The notes under the pieces were generated by a model, which saw nothing but the letters and a program-made list of their open reading frames with translations, was not told the DNA's origin and ran no database searches. 64,000 nt of DNA from Guadua angustifolia (Eukaryota; Streptophyta; Magnoliopsida; Poales; Poaceae). The DNA lies in NCBI GenBank assembly GCA_036346375.1, contig CM070502.1:21614924-21678923 (forward strand), in the 5' to 3' direction. The translations under genes were made by a program, and so were the position numbers. Of this stretch, positions 1 to 10,895 are shown one piece after another (the first letter of the stretch is position 1; each line of letters opens with the position of its first letter).

Positions 1-66
1 GTACCGCAGGATAATTTTCGCAATCCTTCTTTCCTATTTCGTGTGAAGAAAAGGTGGGACCTGTAG
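1..66 (+). CDS. Possible C-terminal exon of an unidentified gene (partial)
   Basis: Reading from base 1 in frame 1 gives an open 21-codon tail ending RVKKRWDL and a TAG stop at 64-66. It is polar and basic and looks like a normal protein C-terminus. The following several hundred bases are T-rich and non-coding, as expected of a 3' UTR. I do not recognise the family. The window edge hides the rest, so this could also be a chance open stretch. Confidence 0.33.
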   Translation, partial: VPQDNFRNPSFLFRVKKRWDL

Positions 67-1136
67 CCTGGTGCATTTCTCTGCTTATATGAACATACCA
101 GCCATCGGTACTGAAGCTTCGGCCAGCCTTTTTTTGTAAACTGCATTGGTCATCCATGGATAAACAGTCCATGAATCCTTTCTATTTTATCATGTACTTT
201 CACTTGTTGTACATAATGGTCAGCAGTGCGCACCAGAAGCATCTGACTTAATGTAGGAAGTGTATCAAAGTTAATGGTTACAGATACTGCAACATTTTTT
301 TCTGGACCAAACTTCCGAGTGTGGGTGTTGTCATTCTAGTGGTACAATATCAGACTCACTTGTCTCGGCCTTTGGGAGACCGTGTACTTGATTTTGAATC
401 TTGTAATTGGTAGAAATTGAGTTGAGAAGCTGAGGGTGCATACTACGATTAGGAATTTTGGGGGTGATGGCCTGGTGGGCTGGAGGAAAGTTATACTAGT
501 TCCTAGGTATGTTGTCGCTTGGAAGTTGGAACTTCACCGTATGCTTCATGCAATGTTCAAATGTTCTTTCACTTGTTCTTTGGTTGCAGATTTTTTCGCA
601 TCATCTGGTATTATTTGTCGTTTCATTGTGGAATGACATATAGATGCCATCGTTTTGCTCCTTGTTATTAATGTCTTCGAACGTAAAACATTCCGTGGTT
701 CATTATGGGAATAATCGATGAAATTGTTTTTCTGTATTCTGGTTCGTGTTACAAAGATTAGTTTACTGATGGTTCTGACTTATTAGACAGGTATCTTGCT
801 AGGCAGATTTCTCAAACCTTGGTAATTTTTGTTTGGGGATCTACTTAATTCGCCTAGAAATAAAAAGGTGATGCAAATTACACAGAAACTACGAGTGGGA
901 CCACAGCCACAGGCTGCAAGGCATTTATGAATATGTTCATTTTGTGTGAGAATGGAATAAGTCTAATTGACAACCTTGGTTCGATTTTGAACCTTAAACT
1001 GTTTGAATCGAGATCTTGACTTTACAACATCATTTATTTTGCCCTTTTAGACCAAAACCATAGTGGCTTTGGTAACGTGGAGTCTATATATTTTATTGAC
1101 GCGAACGAGAGCCACATCACATTTTAAAGACCAATC
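67..1136. other. Non-coding: probable 3' UTR then intergenic
   Basis: No supportable gene is seen. The first few hundred bases are T-rich and would fit a 3' UTR of the 1-66 reading frame. The 66-codon ATG frame at 436-636 has no recognisable features. Confidence 0.4.
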
Positions 1137-1159
1137 ATCTCTCTCTCTCTCTCTCTCTT
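1137..1159. repeat. (TC)n microsatellite
   Basis: About eleven uninterrupted TC dinucleotides. Confidence 0.9.
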
Positions 1160-1169
1160 ACTCCCAACT

Positions 1170-1720
1170 AGAGACAACCAAATGAGCGGCTTGGCATGGC
1201 AGGGCTCGACCTGTTTATTAGGTGGCACGGCCCGTTTAAGCACAATTTGTTTCAGTCTAATAGGTTATACCATGCTGGCACAGGTTCTTATAGGCCGACA
1301 GGTCAAAATAGGTCGTGCCGGCCCATTAGCGCTAAAAAATCAGAAAAATAAAAAAAATGTTAGAAAATTAAAAAAAATAAAAAAGGTATGAAAAAATACA
1401 GAAAATTTTGAAAAAATTCAAAAATGGGAAAAATTAGAATAATTTGAAAAACTCAAAGTATGTAGAAAAATATTTTTTTAAAATATATGTAAATTAAGAA
1501 AAAGCTAAAAATATAAAATAAATTCTAAAATAAGACAAATAATTGGAATTAAATAATGAGATTTATTGATGTTTGACTGCCTCGTTACAACTTTGCTAAG
1601 TAAAAACTCAACATGAGAAAACCTTAGCAAAGAAAAAAGAGTACAACCTATAGCTCAATGATACAAGAAAAAAGTGAAGATTACAATTATTTTTCCTGAT
1701 TATCTAAATAAAGATTTTCA
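1170..1720. mobile_element. hAT-like DNA transposon fragment (tentative)
   Basis: The block with alternating GGC/GCC words around 1190-1335 is followed by an A-rich run. Then comes the phrase 'gactgcctcgttacaactttg' region near 1576, with 'accttagcaaag' near 1620. I associate these word patterns with non-coding ends of grass hAT (Tip100-type) elements. No transposase frame or clean terminal repeats were found, so the call rests on recalled style only. Confidence 0.3.
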
Positions 1721-2900
1721 AAGTCTCCACTAGCTCAACGTTTTCTGTAGTGTGTTGAGCTTATTAATCAGCTAGCTCCCAATCTTTTATAGTGAAGTAT
1801 TTCCACTATCTCACTTGACAGATTTGTTCTTCTCTCCTTGATTGTTTTTCAGATAGACTGAAAGCAGACTCTAAAGAAACCGTGGAGACATGAACAGTTA
1901 ACACAACCTGTGCTAATATGGAAAGCACCAGATATATCATCTTGTATTCGTGTCACCACTGCAAAATGTTGAATTCCTCCTTTTGTTGCTCTTAGTAGTT
2001 AACAATGTCGCTGTTGAGATAGACAGCTTGCTCCCCACCACTTGTTATGTTCGCACGTGACGGTGTTGTTGTCGAACTCCTTGAAGAAAAGCCACTTGCA
2101 CCCTATATCTTTCTCAAGCAGTTTTCTTCTTACCTGTTGTGGGTGTTGGTGGAGGTCGCTGCATGCGAACTCCAATAAACTTCTGATCATACTTTTCACA
2201 GGTTAACTACATGCGTTGTGTGTGTGTGACCACATCATTAACTACATGTGCTGCATCAGCAAAAACAAGGCCACATCAGACAAAACCATCCTGATTTAGA
2301 TTGAGGGTGGTACATTGAGACTTTCTTTGGGAAACCCATTTCCAACCGGGATCTAAAATCCCCATCTACAAGGATCCTTGCCAGGTATGGACCTGCCAAA
2401 CAAGACCTGAACAGATTTAAGAGTTCAAGGTTGTAGACAGTTTCATAGCTCAGGGTTGAGAATAGTACCGAGACAAGAGTTCAAAATTCAATGTTGTAAA
2501 TTGGACTTATTCGTGAGACAATTGCTTCTGAAAGGTAACATCTCATCTCATTCAACGCAAAACAACTGCCTACGTCCTAAACCCAAAACTTTTCACAGGT
2601 TCTGTTGACAATTTTCAATAAATTTAAGTGGCGAGCGATAAGAGAAACAGCATGCTTGACAATTTACCATTATGTTATCCAAGATTGTCCCACATACAGT
2701 TTGAAGATACATTGACAGCACGATAGCTTAAGATACTCATAGTAACACACGCTTATGAAGGTGTTGCCTGAAACAAGAGGCAATGCATAAACTATAGAGT
2801 ACAGCTGAAGTTGACGTCCAAGTATGGAGCAGATTGGATACTCTCACAAACACTCAAGCAGACTTTATGTTTCTGCATCACGGTTCACGGCCAACAACAA
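1721..2900. other. Intergenic / 3' flank of the zinc-finger gene
   Basis: No convincing gene. A 66-codon minus-strand frame at 1999-2199 shows no family I recognise. The right-hand part, immediately below 2901, should contain the 3' UTR of the minus-strand zinc-finger gene. Confidence 0.4.
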
Positions 2901-4430
2901 TTATTCCGATGGACTTGGAGGTTTCTCCTTGGGATGCTTTGATCCATAGTGATCAATCAATTGCTTCTCATTGGCCAGTTGTACCTACACAGATAGGGAA
3001 TGACACAATGTTACATTAAGTTGACGCTTCATCCCACAGGTCACAGGTGCATGCTCATGCCAAAAAAGCACGTCATCCACATTTACTGTACAAATCCAAG
3101 GAACTATCGAAGGAGAACATAGGAGTCAATGCATAATTATACTCTCTGCGTTATGTTAGTACTCCCTCCGTCCAATAAATATAGGGTGTATTTTTTGAAT
3201 GGTCTTATTCATAAATATAAGACGTATTCCACATTCCAATACAAAATTAGTACGATGCTCTCTCCATACCACTAATAAATACCTAGTTTTACTCTTCATG
3301 CATATATTGAATATAGTGCTTAGAAATAATAATTAGGATAGTTTAGTCATGCTCAATTGTCTCCTTGGTCTACATGCTAAGAGGAAATATGTCTTATAAA
3401 TTTGAACAGATGGAGTACCAATTTTTCAATGATTGAAACTTTGAAAGTGCACGCTGGTTTCCAGCTAAAGTTCATATGTCATCTTCTCTCGTAGATCACA
3501 TCAGGCAGTGTGTCTCAAACAAAAAAAAAAGATGATTGTTCCACCAAATTTCACAGGTAACTGGCCAAGAAGTGGTACTGGATAAACAGCATTACAGCAG
3601 GAGCCGGCTCCCTTAAGAACATCAGGCAGAGCGTCCCAAAAAGAAAAAAGAAAAAACATCAGGCAGTGACCAGGAATAGGTTCTACTTCGGCTACTCATC
3701 ATCCTACCAAATTTCCCTACTCTCGGTTACCTTAGCATCAAATGTTACGAAAATAATACATGACTAATCTACCAAACTTGACAGGTAACCGGCCAAAAAG
3801 GGTTGGACAAACAGCATTACAGCAGGGACTGCTCCCTTAAGAACAACATCACAACTAGCCTAGGACAGTGGGAAGAGCATACTAGCTGCATTGCAGGCAA
3901 AGCAGCAACCTCCAAACTCTCCCACTAGCATGGCACGCAGGAGAGCTGCAGCATCCAGAACATTAGTTTTGGTATCTGTAGCTGTGCATGTAAACGCTAG
4001 TGACCAGTCACTCCGTTGCCTACCTGACAAAGGAACAAGGTAACGTGCATGATCGCACGGGATTGGATTTAACCCAGACAAAGACGATCAATTAATCACT
4101 CGATTTTCAGATGAAGCGCGCATCCACTCCCGGTAGAATTTCTCACGGAATCAGCCCGAGCGAATCAGGATAACGGATGAGATAGCAAACAAGTAAAGAT
4201 CACACCACCGCCTCCCTGAACTACAAATCTGAAGGATTAATCCGGCAGGTCCAGATGGGGGTGCAAAAGGACGAGGTTCATGCAAGGCGGCCCTGGCGTT
4301 GGTTTACCTTGCAGATGGGGCAGATGACCTTGAGGCCGACGGCGCGGGCCTCGAGCTGGGACCCCTTGGCCTTCTGGTTCTTCTCCGCGTTCCGCCGCTG
4401 CGCGTCGATCTTCTGCTTCCCGCGCGTCAT
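2901..4430 (-). CDS. Small C2H2-type zinc-finger protein, ZNF706/SERF-like (two exons)
   Basis: Exon 1 is complement 4308-4430 (41 codons from ATG at 4430). Exon 2 is complement 2901-2984 (27 codons plus TAA). The donor is AAG|GTAAAC at 4307 and the acceptor GTGTAG| at 2985. Both are phase 0, giving 68 residues. The N-terminus (TRGKQKIDAQRRNAEKNQKA, residues 2-21) is the basic SERF-type segment. A C2H2 knuckle follows, with CPIC at residues 37-40 and HY...KH near 53-58, so the intron splits the finger between its Cys and His pairs. The length matches the plant and animal ZNF706 family, small proteins linked to nucleic-acid binding or proteostasis. The 1.3 kb intron carries a Stowaway MITE and a duplicated segment. 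Overlapping GC-rich open frames on both strands at 4237-4918 are shadows. Confidence 0.85.
3160..3417. mobile_element. Stowaway-type MITE inside the zinc-finger gene intron
   Basis: It begins TA-CTCCCTCCGTCC and ends with the diverged complement gacagatggagTA-like sequence (GAACAGATGGAG-TA). TA dinucleotides sit at both ends. About 254 bp, AT-rich, no coding capacity. The CTCCCTCCGT terminal repeat and TA target are diagnostic for grass Stowaway elements. Confidence 0.75.
3541..3855. repeat. Duplicated ~85 bp segment in the zinc-finger gene intron
   Basis: Copies at about 3541-3632 and 3770-3850 share CAGGTAACYGGCCAA, ACAAACAGCATTACAGCAGG-like and CTCCCTTAAGAAC words in the same order. They are direct repeats about 229 bp apart with scattered substitutions. 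Each contains a CAG|GTAA sequence that could act as a decoy splice site on the plus strand. Confidence 0.6.
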
Positions 4431-4981
4431 CCTCTTCCTCCTCCTCCTCCGACGATCCCAGTTCCCAACGACCACCACGGCTCCGCCTCGGCGCTCGGCA
4501 GGCAGCACCCTGGAGTCCTGAACGGACCTGAGGAATCCGGATTCCTCTTCCCTTCTTCCGCTGCGTGCGTGCCCCCCTCCTGCAATCAACCACCCTCTTT
4601 CGTGGGCTTTCCTTTCCTTGGCGGCCCGTAGCCGTGCCGATGGGCCGGGGTACCGCGTGCGATGCCCAGGAGCGTTGGGCCGCATGCTTGCCGCGTAGCC
4701 AGGGCTCCGCTCGGGCCGGCCAGTTTGGACCTTGGACCGCTGCAAAATGCCGGCGCCTCCCCAGCTGCGCTGGCGCACTCGACGTCTCTCTCAACCACGA
4801 CGGCCAAGCCATGATCTCTGCCGCTGCAGGCCGGCGCGGTGAACTCAATCGACGGTGCCGCTACAGTAGCTTGTTGGATTTTGACATCGGATGGCTCCGA
4901 TGACAAACGGCACGGCATAACTAGTAATAATGGCTCCTATGAATAATGCCTAACAACTAATGCAACTCCTTGAATAAATGG
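4431..4981. other. GC-rich 5' flank and probable promoter of the zinc-finger gene
   Basis: GC-rich from 4431 to about 4860, then AT-rich. It should contain the 5' UTR and promoter of the minus-strand gene. Long open frames on both strands reflect GC content. No TATA box was identified with confidence. Confidence 0.45.
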
Positions 4982-5246
4982 TACTCCCTCTGACCACTAA
5001 AGATTTAAATTGGTGATATTTTATGATGCGTACAATCAAATTTTATAAATTTTAACTAGGGATGTTTCGGCAAATATTTAGACTGGACATGCGAAATTGC
5101 ATGTGTAGATTTGTTAAGAAAAATACTTTATAACATTATAAGTTTATTATGTTCTATCAATATATTACAACAGAAATTAATGGTTAAATTGTGTTTTGAA
5201 TGATGTGTTGGTGTCTAAAACGTTATTGTTTTGTGATCGGAGAGTA
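4982..5246. mobile_element. Stowaway-type MITE
   Basis: Bounded by TA dinucleotides, starting CTCCCTCTGACCAC and ending GTGATCGGAGAG. The interior matches the element at 59838-60093 in order: 'catgtgtagatttgt', 'aaaatacttt', a TATATTRCAA word, then 'gtctaaaac'/'gtccaaaac'. The two are therefore copies of one family. Confidence 0.75.
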
Positions 5247-5772
5247 ATATTTAGGATTTTTTTTTTGACTAATCTTCAAAATAGCCGCGTTTAGATAAAC
5301 TAATTCAGGCACCATCGAATGTTGGCTTTCCCAGCTTACGGGCAAAAAAGAGAGAATCCTTGAGGAGGCAATCCAAGTGGAGCAGCGTTATTGCTACCGT
5401 AGTGCAGAACTGCAAACTGCAGACATCGAAGCGCAGCACCATGAAATCATCTCTTATACATCACAGTACTAGCATAGTTTTTTACAAATCTAGCTCTCCA
5501 GTGCTAGCATTTATAAATTTGATCTTCTCTTCAACTATAAAAGATATGATAGATAACACGTACCTCCTACCACATCTAAAGAGCATAAGACAATAAACTC
5601 CTTAAAAACTCAATTAACCATAAGAGTAGGGCATAGCCCACCACAGCAAAAACTCTTTCCGTGCTAACCACCTTGCCCACGTGCCTGCCTTGCCCACCTA
5701 CCCCTAGTCACGTTGGCCAACGCTACGGCACTCAGGTGGCGTGGAGGCAGACTCCAGTGTGTTGTGAAACAA
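5247..5772. other. AT-rich intergenic, nothing identified
   Basis: No gene-like frame and no clear repeat boundary. Ends at the copia LTR. Confidence 0.4.
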
Positions 5773-5996
5773 TGTTTCTCAAAAGACACCATTTCATTGA
5801 TCTCATCAAGACACAAGATTAGGCAGTTAATCAAGTAATTAAGTCATAGATTAGACAGTTAATTAGGCAGTTGTCCCTTTGGATAAAGGCAACTGTAATG
5901 GCATCCTTTCCTTTGTATAAATACAATCAAATTGATCAATGCAAAGGCAGTTCATTCCATACCATTCTGTTCTCTGTTTTCATTTTATTTTCACAC
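5773..5996 (+). repeat. 5' LTR of the outer copia element
   Basis: Bases 5784-5996 (AGACACCATTTC... to ...TTTTCACAC) match 20272-20497 almost base for base. The 3' copy has one 12-bp internal duplication. A plausible start is the TGTTTCTC at 5773. A TATA-like 'tgtataaataca' lies near 5914, a plausible LTR promoter. 'Gttatcatgcacgc' follows directly, the position of the primer-binding site. Confidence 0.8.
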
Positions 5997-7710
5997 GTTA
6001 TCATGCACGCTAAAAACTAACTGAGCACCGGAAGAACACCAACATAGACACAAACGTTTCTCAATTCCAGTTCATCCACGGTAAGTAACAATGGCAATGA
6101 TGAACTTATCTTTCTGCACTCTGCATGTGTTCTTCCACGCCGTTCGCCGTGTTGGTGGAGCACGCCATCGTCCAATCCGTCGCCATGGCATCAGGCCGCC
6201 GCGCTTCAGACCTTGGGTGCCACGGCATCACCCGCGCGGACGCTCTGTCTTCGCGCGCCTGAGTCCTCGCGGCCACCCGGTATCGCCGCCCCAAGCACAG
6301 CCTCCGCAGCACCAGTCACCGCCGCCCTCCGCGGTGGCGTCTTCTGGTCCAAGCAACGTTGCGCCCAAGAGCACCATGGCGGCGCAAACTGGAGCACTTC
6401 GCTTCTTCGATCACCCGACCTCGGCACAAGAGGACGGCAGCGCGGTCGAAGCCCCCGGTGTCGGCACCCTCATCAATTCGGCTGGCACGCGCGCTGCTCG
6501 CTGTGGTGCGCCGCCATACTATGTCAACGCAGTGGATGTGGGGCTTCCATCCCCAACTTCGGCTTCACCAGCGCCGGCACCGCCTGAGCCTCTTCCGCGT
6601 GGTTTCGCCCGCCGCCGCGCCCTTTGCGGCAAATCGGCGACCGGACTCCTCAGCGTGTGGAATCCGCGCCTCGGCCTCCCAGCCGAGGTCCTCAACTCCG
6701 GCCCGGCGGTGGAGGCTTCATCTCCTCGATGAGGGAGTATTCCCAAAGTAAGGAGGCGGGCGAGGCGGGGTGAGGGGGTGTTCTGGCGAAGGCTTGCGCC
6801 CGTCTGGCAATGGCCGAGGTCGCCGTCTTGATCGGTGAAAGGTGCGCTGAAGCAGGAAAGACAATAGGCGGCGGCGACTCAAGAGCGGCTCATGGAAACC
6901 CTAAACCTAAATCGCCGCTTTCGCTGGGTCTTTTATTCCACAAGACATGGGCCGCCCACAGCCGACATGGCCCAACTGGCTTGCCAAAGCCCTTTGCCAA
7001 GATGGGCTCGAGGCCGAATGGGCCATTTCGGTGGCTTTTTCGGCCCAAGGCTATTTTTTCTTTTTATTTATATTTCAGTCATAAATTCGCAATAAAACCA
7101 CTAGGTTTTCATGTAATTTGGTTGAAGTTAACCTTTTATGTATATTGGATCAAAATTCAATATATATATTTATATGCAAAATAATTTATGTGTTTTTCCT
7201 CACTTTGTATAACACAATGTTCACAAAATTTTTGGTATTGGTCATACATAAGGTAGCACCATAGTTGCTACTGTGGGATCTACACTGTGTTTAATACATA
7301 GTGACTATCCTCAATGTGCGTACCCAATACCTTAATTCATATTCCCTATTGGTCATACACAAGGTAGTACCATAGTTACTACTGCGGGATGTCAATCCTC
7401 AACGTGCGTATCCAATACAAAATATGAATTAAACAAAATCTACACTTTTACAGTGATTACCTAGATGTGTTAATACAAAGTTGCATAACACAAGAGGCAT
7501 CTATTGTATCAACAGACTATGCCCATAAGAGGTCTACACCATTTTGGTGACTACCTCCAAAATGTTAGCACATATTTGAGGTTTACACTTGTGATACAAG
7601 AATTTTCTTATTTTTAACTCATTTTGCATTTTTTACAACATCACCATAGCAATTTTAATTTACCCATAGTAAATTAAACAAAATCTATGGTTGCCTCATA
7701 TAGAAACTAT
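5997..7710 (+). other. Long untranslated leader of the outer copia element
   Basis: 1.7 kb lies between the 5' LTR and gag. Bases 6090-6880 are very GC-rich with overlapping open frames (the longest 213 codons at 6091-6732) of low-complexity Pro/Ala/Arg composition. I recognise no protein. The rest is AT-rich and contains a direct repeat of about 45 bp (7234-7275 and 7349-7390, 'ttggtcatacayaaggtag'). Confidence 0.5.
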
Positions 7711-8755
7711 GGCCGCTAAAGAGTTTGATGTACTCGCTCTTGACGGACACAACTATCCCACATGGGCTATGGACATAAAAGTTAGTCTTGCGACTCGCGG
7801 ACTTTATTATGTGCTTCTTGAACAAGCAGAAGGTGCAGAACCAATAGGTGATCAACATAGGTATGCGGCTTTATATATTATAAGGCAGCATATACATCCA
7901 GACCTTAAGTCTGAATACATGTTGGAGGAAAATCCACGTGCACTATGGCTTTCTCTCAAGCAACGCTATGAACAGCAAAAGGCACTCATCCCGCTCGAGG
8001 CCAATTTGAATGGGCCCAACTTCGCCTTCAGGATTTCAAAAACTGTTGGTGATTATAATCATGATGTTCATAGGATTAGCACTAAGTTGCAGTTCTGTGA
8101 GAAGGAACTTTCCGATGCGGATAAAATTGAAAAGACTTTGTCTACAATGCTTCCCGCTGAAAGAATCCTTCAACAACAATACCGTGAGAAAAATTTCACA
8201 GTTTATTCCGAGCTTATTCAATCATTACTTCAGGCTGAAAGACATCATGAACTCATGGTGTGGAACAATCAGCAGCGCCCTCTTGGGTCTGCCCCATTGC
8301 CTGAAGTTCATGCCAACGCTTAGAATAAACCCAAATTTAATGGTTCTCCTAAGAACTATCAAAGAAATTCTCATGGTAAAAACAAACGCAGAAACAACAA
8401 GAAAGATAAGTCACGTGTCCCCAATAAGGGTAAAGGCATTTCCAAACAAAGAAATGATAAGCCTATTTGTCAGAAATGTGGTTGCTATAACCACATCACA
8501 AAGAAATGCCGTACCCCAAGTCACCTTGTTGATCTCTATCTAAAGTCTGTGGGACGTGGACGTACGACCCCGGGACAGAAGTATGAAGCCTATTTCAACT
8601 TTCAACCTGATAACTCCAGGGAAGAGGCTGGTTGTTCGCAACAAGTTTCCAAGGAACCAAGCAACAACGACGTACCGGAAGCCAAGGATCAAGTCAACAC
8701 AGAGAATATGATCATGGAATTTGCTTCCAATGACATGTTTGGAGACTTTGACTAG
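7711..8755 (+). pseudogene. Copia gag (UBN2-type) with one in-frame stop
   Basis: Starts MAAKEFDVLALDGHNYPTWA, the typical copia Gag N-terminus, and runs through a helical capsid-like region (YEQQKALIPL, DADKIEKTLSTMLP). The CCHC zinc knuckle is CQKCGCYNHITKKC. It ends FGDFD before TAG at 8753. A single TAG at 8321-8323 interrupts an otherwise continuous frame of about 348 codons. An A-to-T change from AAG would explain it. Confidence 0.85.
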
Positions 8756-8987
8756 GCTCCCAATCTCTTAGATCCTTAGTTTAGTACCTTATTTATTGTA
8801 ATAATAAAGTACAATTATGTCCTAAGTGTTGTATTAAATAATATTATCATCACATTGACATATTGGATATCCCAATGCATGTAATAATTATGTTTGATAT
8901 TCAATAAAGTTTGTATGTATTCTATATATATTAACTAAGAATTTTAAATTCTTCATTTATATATAGATTTCTACGGGTGTCGATCTG
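8756..8987 (+). other. AT-rich gag-pol spacer of the outer copia element
   Basis: 232 bp with stops in all forward frames between the gag stop and the first pol ATG. Most copia elements read gag and pol in one frame, so this is either a separate pol expression mode or a degenerated linker. Confidence 0.5.
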
Positions 8988-10869
8988 ATGGAGGAGGAAT
9001 TGTGCCTAGTAGATAGTTGTACTACTAACTCTATACTAAGGGAAACAAAATATTTCCAAGCTCTTACTAAGAGGTAAGGAAATGTTTTGACAATCGTGGG
9101 ACGCGATGCAATGATAGTTGGTTCTGGTCGTGCCACTATCATGCTTCCTATGGGTACTCAAATCACAATCGAGGATGCACTATTGTATCCTGATTCAACA
9201 CGTACCCTATTAAGTTATAGAGATATCCGCAAAAATGGTTTCCATATTGAAACCCATGATGACAATAATGAGGAATTTCTCCTCATCACTAAAGATTACG
9301 GATATGGCAGACAAACGCTTGAAAAGATTTCCTCTTTACCGTCTGGATTGTACTTCACATACATTAAACCCGTACCACATGTTGCATACAAGGTAATTTT
9401 TCAGAATGTTGATACGTTCCAAACTTGGCATGATCGCCTTGGTCACCCTGGTATAGGGATGATGAGAAAAATTATCAGCAATTCTAATGGTCATGATCTA
9501 CATGCTGCCAAATTCCCAAAATCATCAGATTTTATATGTACTGCATGTGCAAATGGGAAATTGATTTTGAGACCTTCTCATCCTAAAATCCAACATGAGC
9601 CACTCAAATTCCTTGAACGTATTCAAGGTGACATATGTGGCCCTATTCAACCATTGTCTGATCCGTTTAGATATTTCATGGTTCTTATAGATCTACTCGA
9701 TGGTCTCATGTGTGTCTTTTATCCACACGTAACCATGCTTTTGCAAAAATAATTGCTCAAATTATTAAACTTAAAGCACATTATCCTGAACACCAGATTC
9801 AATCCATACGATTGGACAATGCTGCTGAATTTTCCTCATATGCATTCAATGATTATTGCATGGCTTTAGGAATTCAAGTACAAGATTACATCGTCCCATA
9901 TGTCCATACTCAAAATGGTTTGGCAGAATCTCTTATAAAGAGAATCAAGTGGATTGCAAGACCCTTATTACAAAATTGCAACTTTCCAACTTCATGTTGG
10001 GGTCATCTGGTCTTACACGCTGGCGACTTAATTCAATTGCGACCAATCGCATATCATCTGACTTCCTCGCTGCAATTAGTGCGTGAAATATACCAAATAT
10101 TTCCCATCTGTGAAAATTCGGTTGCGCTTATATACGCATCGATCTCACCGCCTAAGCGTACCTCTATGGGCCCACACAGAAATTGGGGATCTATGTGGGG
10201 TATCAATCTCCGTCGATTGTTAAATACCTTGAGCCCCTAACGGGGACCTATTTACTGACCCAAAGACGCCGATTGTATATTTAATGAGGATCATTTCCGG
10301 CATTAGGGGAGATTTCAAGTACCAAAAGAATGCCCGAAATCAATTGGGATCTTGTAGACATCTCCACCTTAGATCCACGTACTCAAGAAACTGAACTTCA
10401 AGTTCAGAAAATTATAAATTTGCAACACATTGCAAATAACCTGCCAGAGGCATTTACTGATACTAAAGGTGTTACTAAATCCTATTATCCTGCCTGAAAT
10501 GTGCCTGAAAGAGTGGAGGTACCAAATAAAACCATTCAACTCCCACTTCAAAGTAAGAGGGGGAGAAGTAAGGCCATGGCTAAAGACGTAGCTTCTAGCA
10601 AGCAACAAAAGAAACCGAGGACAAAATCCTCCAAATCAGTAAATGCAAGTCAACCTCAAGTTGATCCACAACCTAGATCAATAGTGCACTCTATTGCTGA
10701 TCCTGGGACATCGGAACGCCCTGGCTCCATAGTTTTGGGAAATAATGAGCCATCATCAAGGGTGCAAGAAATTTCCACTAATTATATCGATTCTGGAGAA
10801 TCATATGACCGAAAGACTACAATTGTCGACACTTACTTCTCCGCAACAATTGCATCACTCTCATTTTAG
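8988..10869 (+). pseudogene. Copia pol, 5' half: protease and integrase, broken
   Basis: From ATG 8988 the frame shows a protease-like active site (LVDSCTT) and a TAA near 9075. It resumes in the same frame to the GAG-pre-integrase zinc module (HDRLGHPG, CTACANGK) and the first integrase Asp (GDICGP). Near 9715 the frame shifts, and the second Asp (IRLDNAAEF) and the Glu (GLAES) are read in another frame. So all three DDE residues survive but not in one frame. Further damage lies at 10240-10500. A basic, Ser-rich linker at 10501-10869 ends abruptly at the nested insertion. Confidence 0.8.
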
Positions 10870-10895
10870 GCTTAACCGTCTAGAGAGTAAAAAGG

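Noticed and set aside
4237..4918. Six overlapping open frames of 83-203 codons on both strands
   Set aside because: GC-driven shadows around the true 41-codon exon 1 of the zinc-finger gene; low-complexity Arg/Pro/Ala composition and no family.
6091..6751. Possible host gene (213 and 130 codons) in the copia leader
   Set aside because: Low-complexity Pro/Ala/Arg frames in three overlapping registers; no domain and no splice context. Kept only as a composition anomaly.
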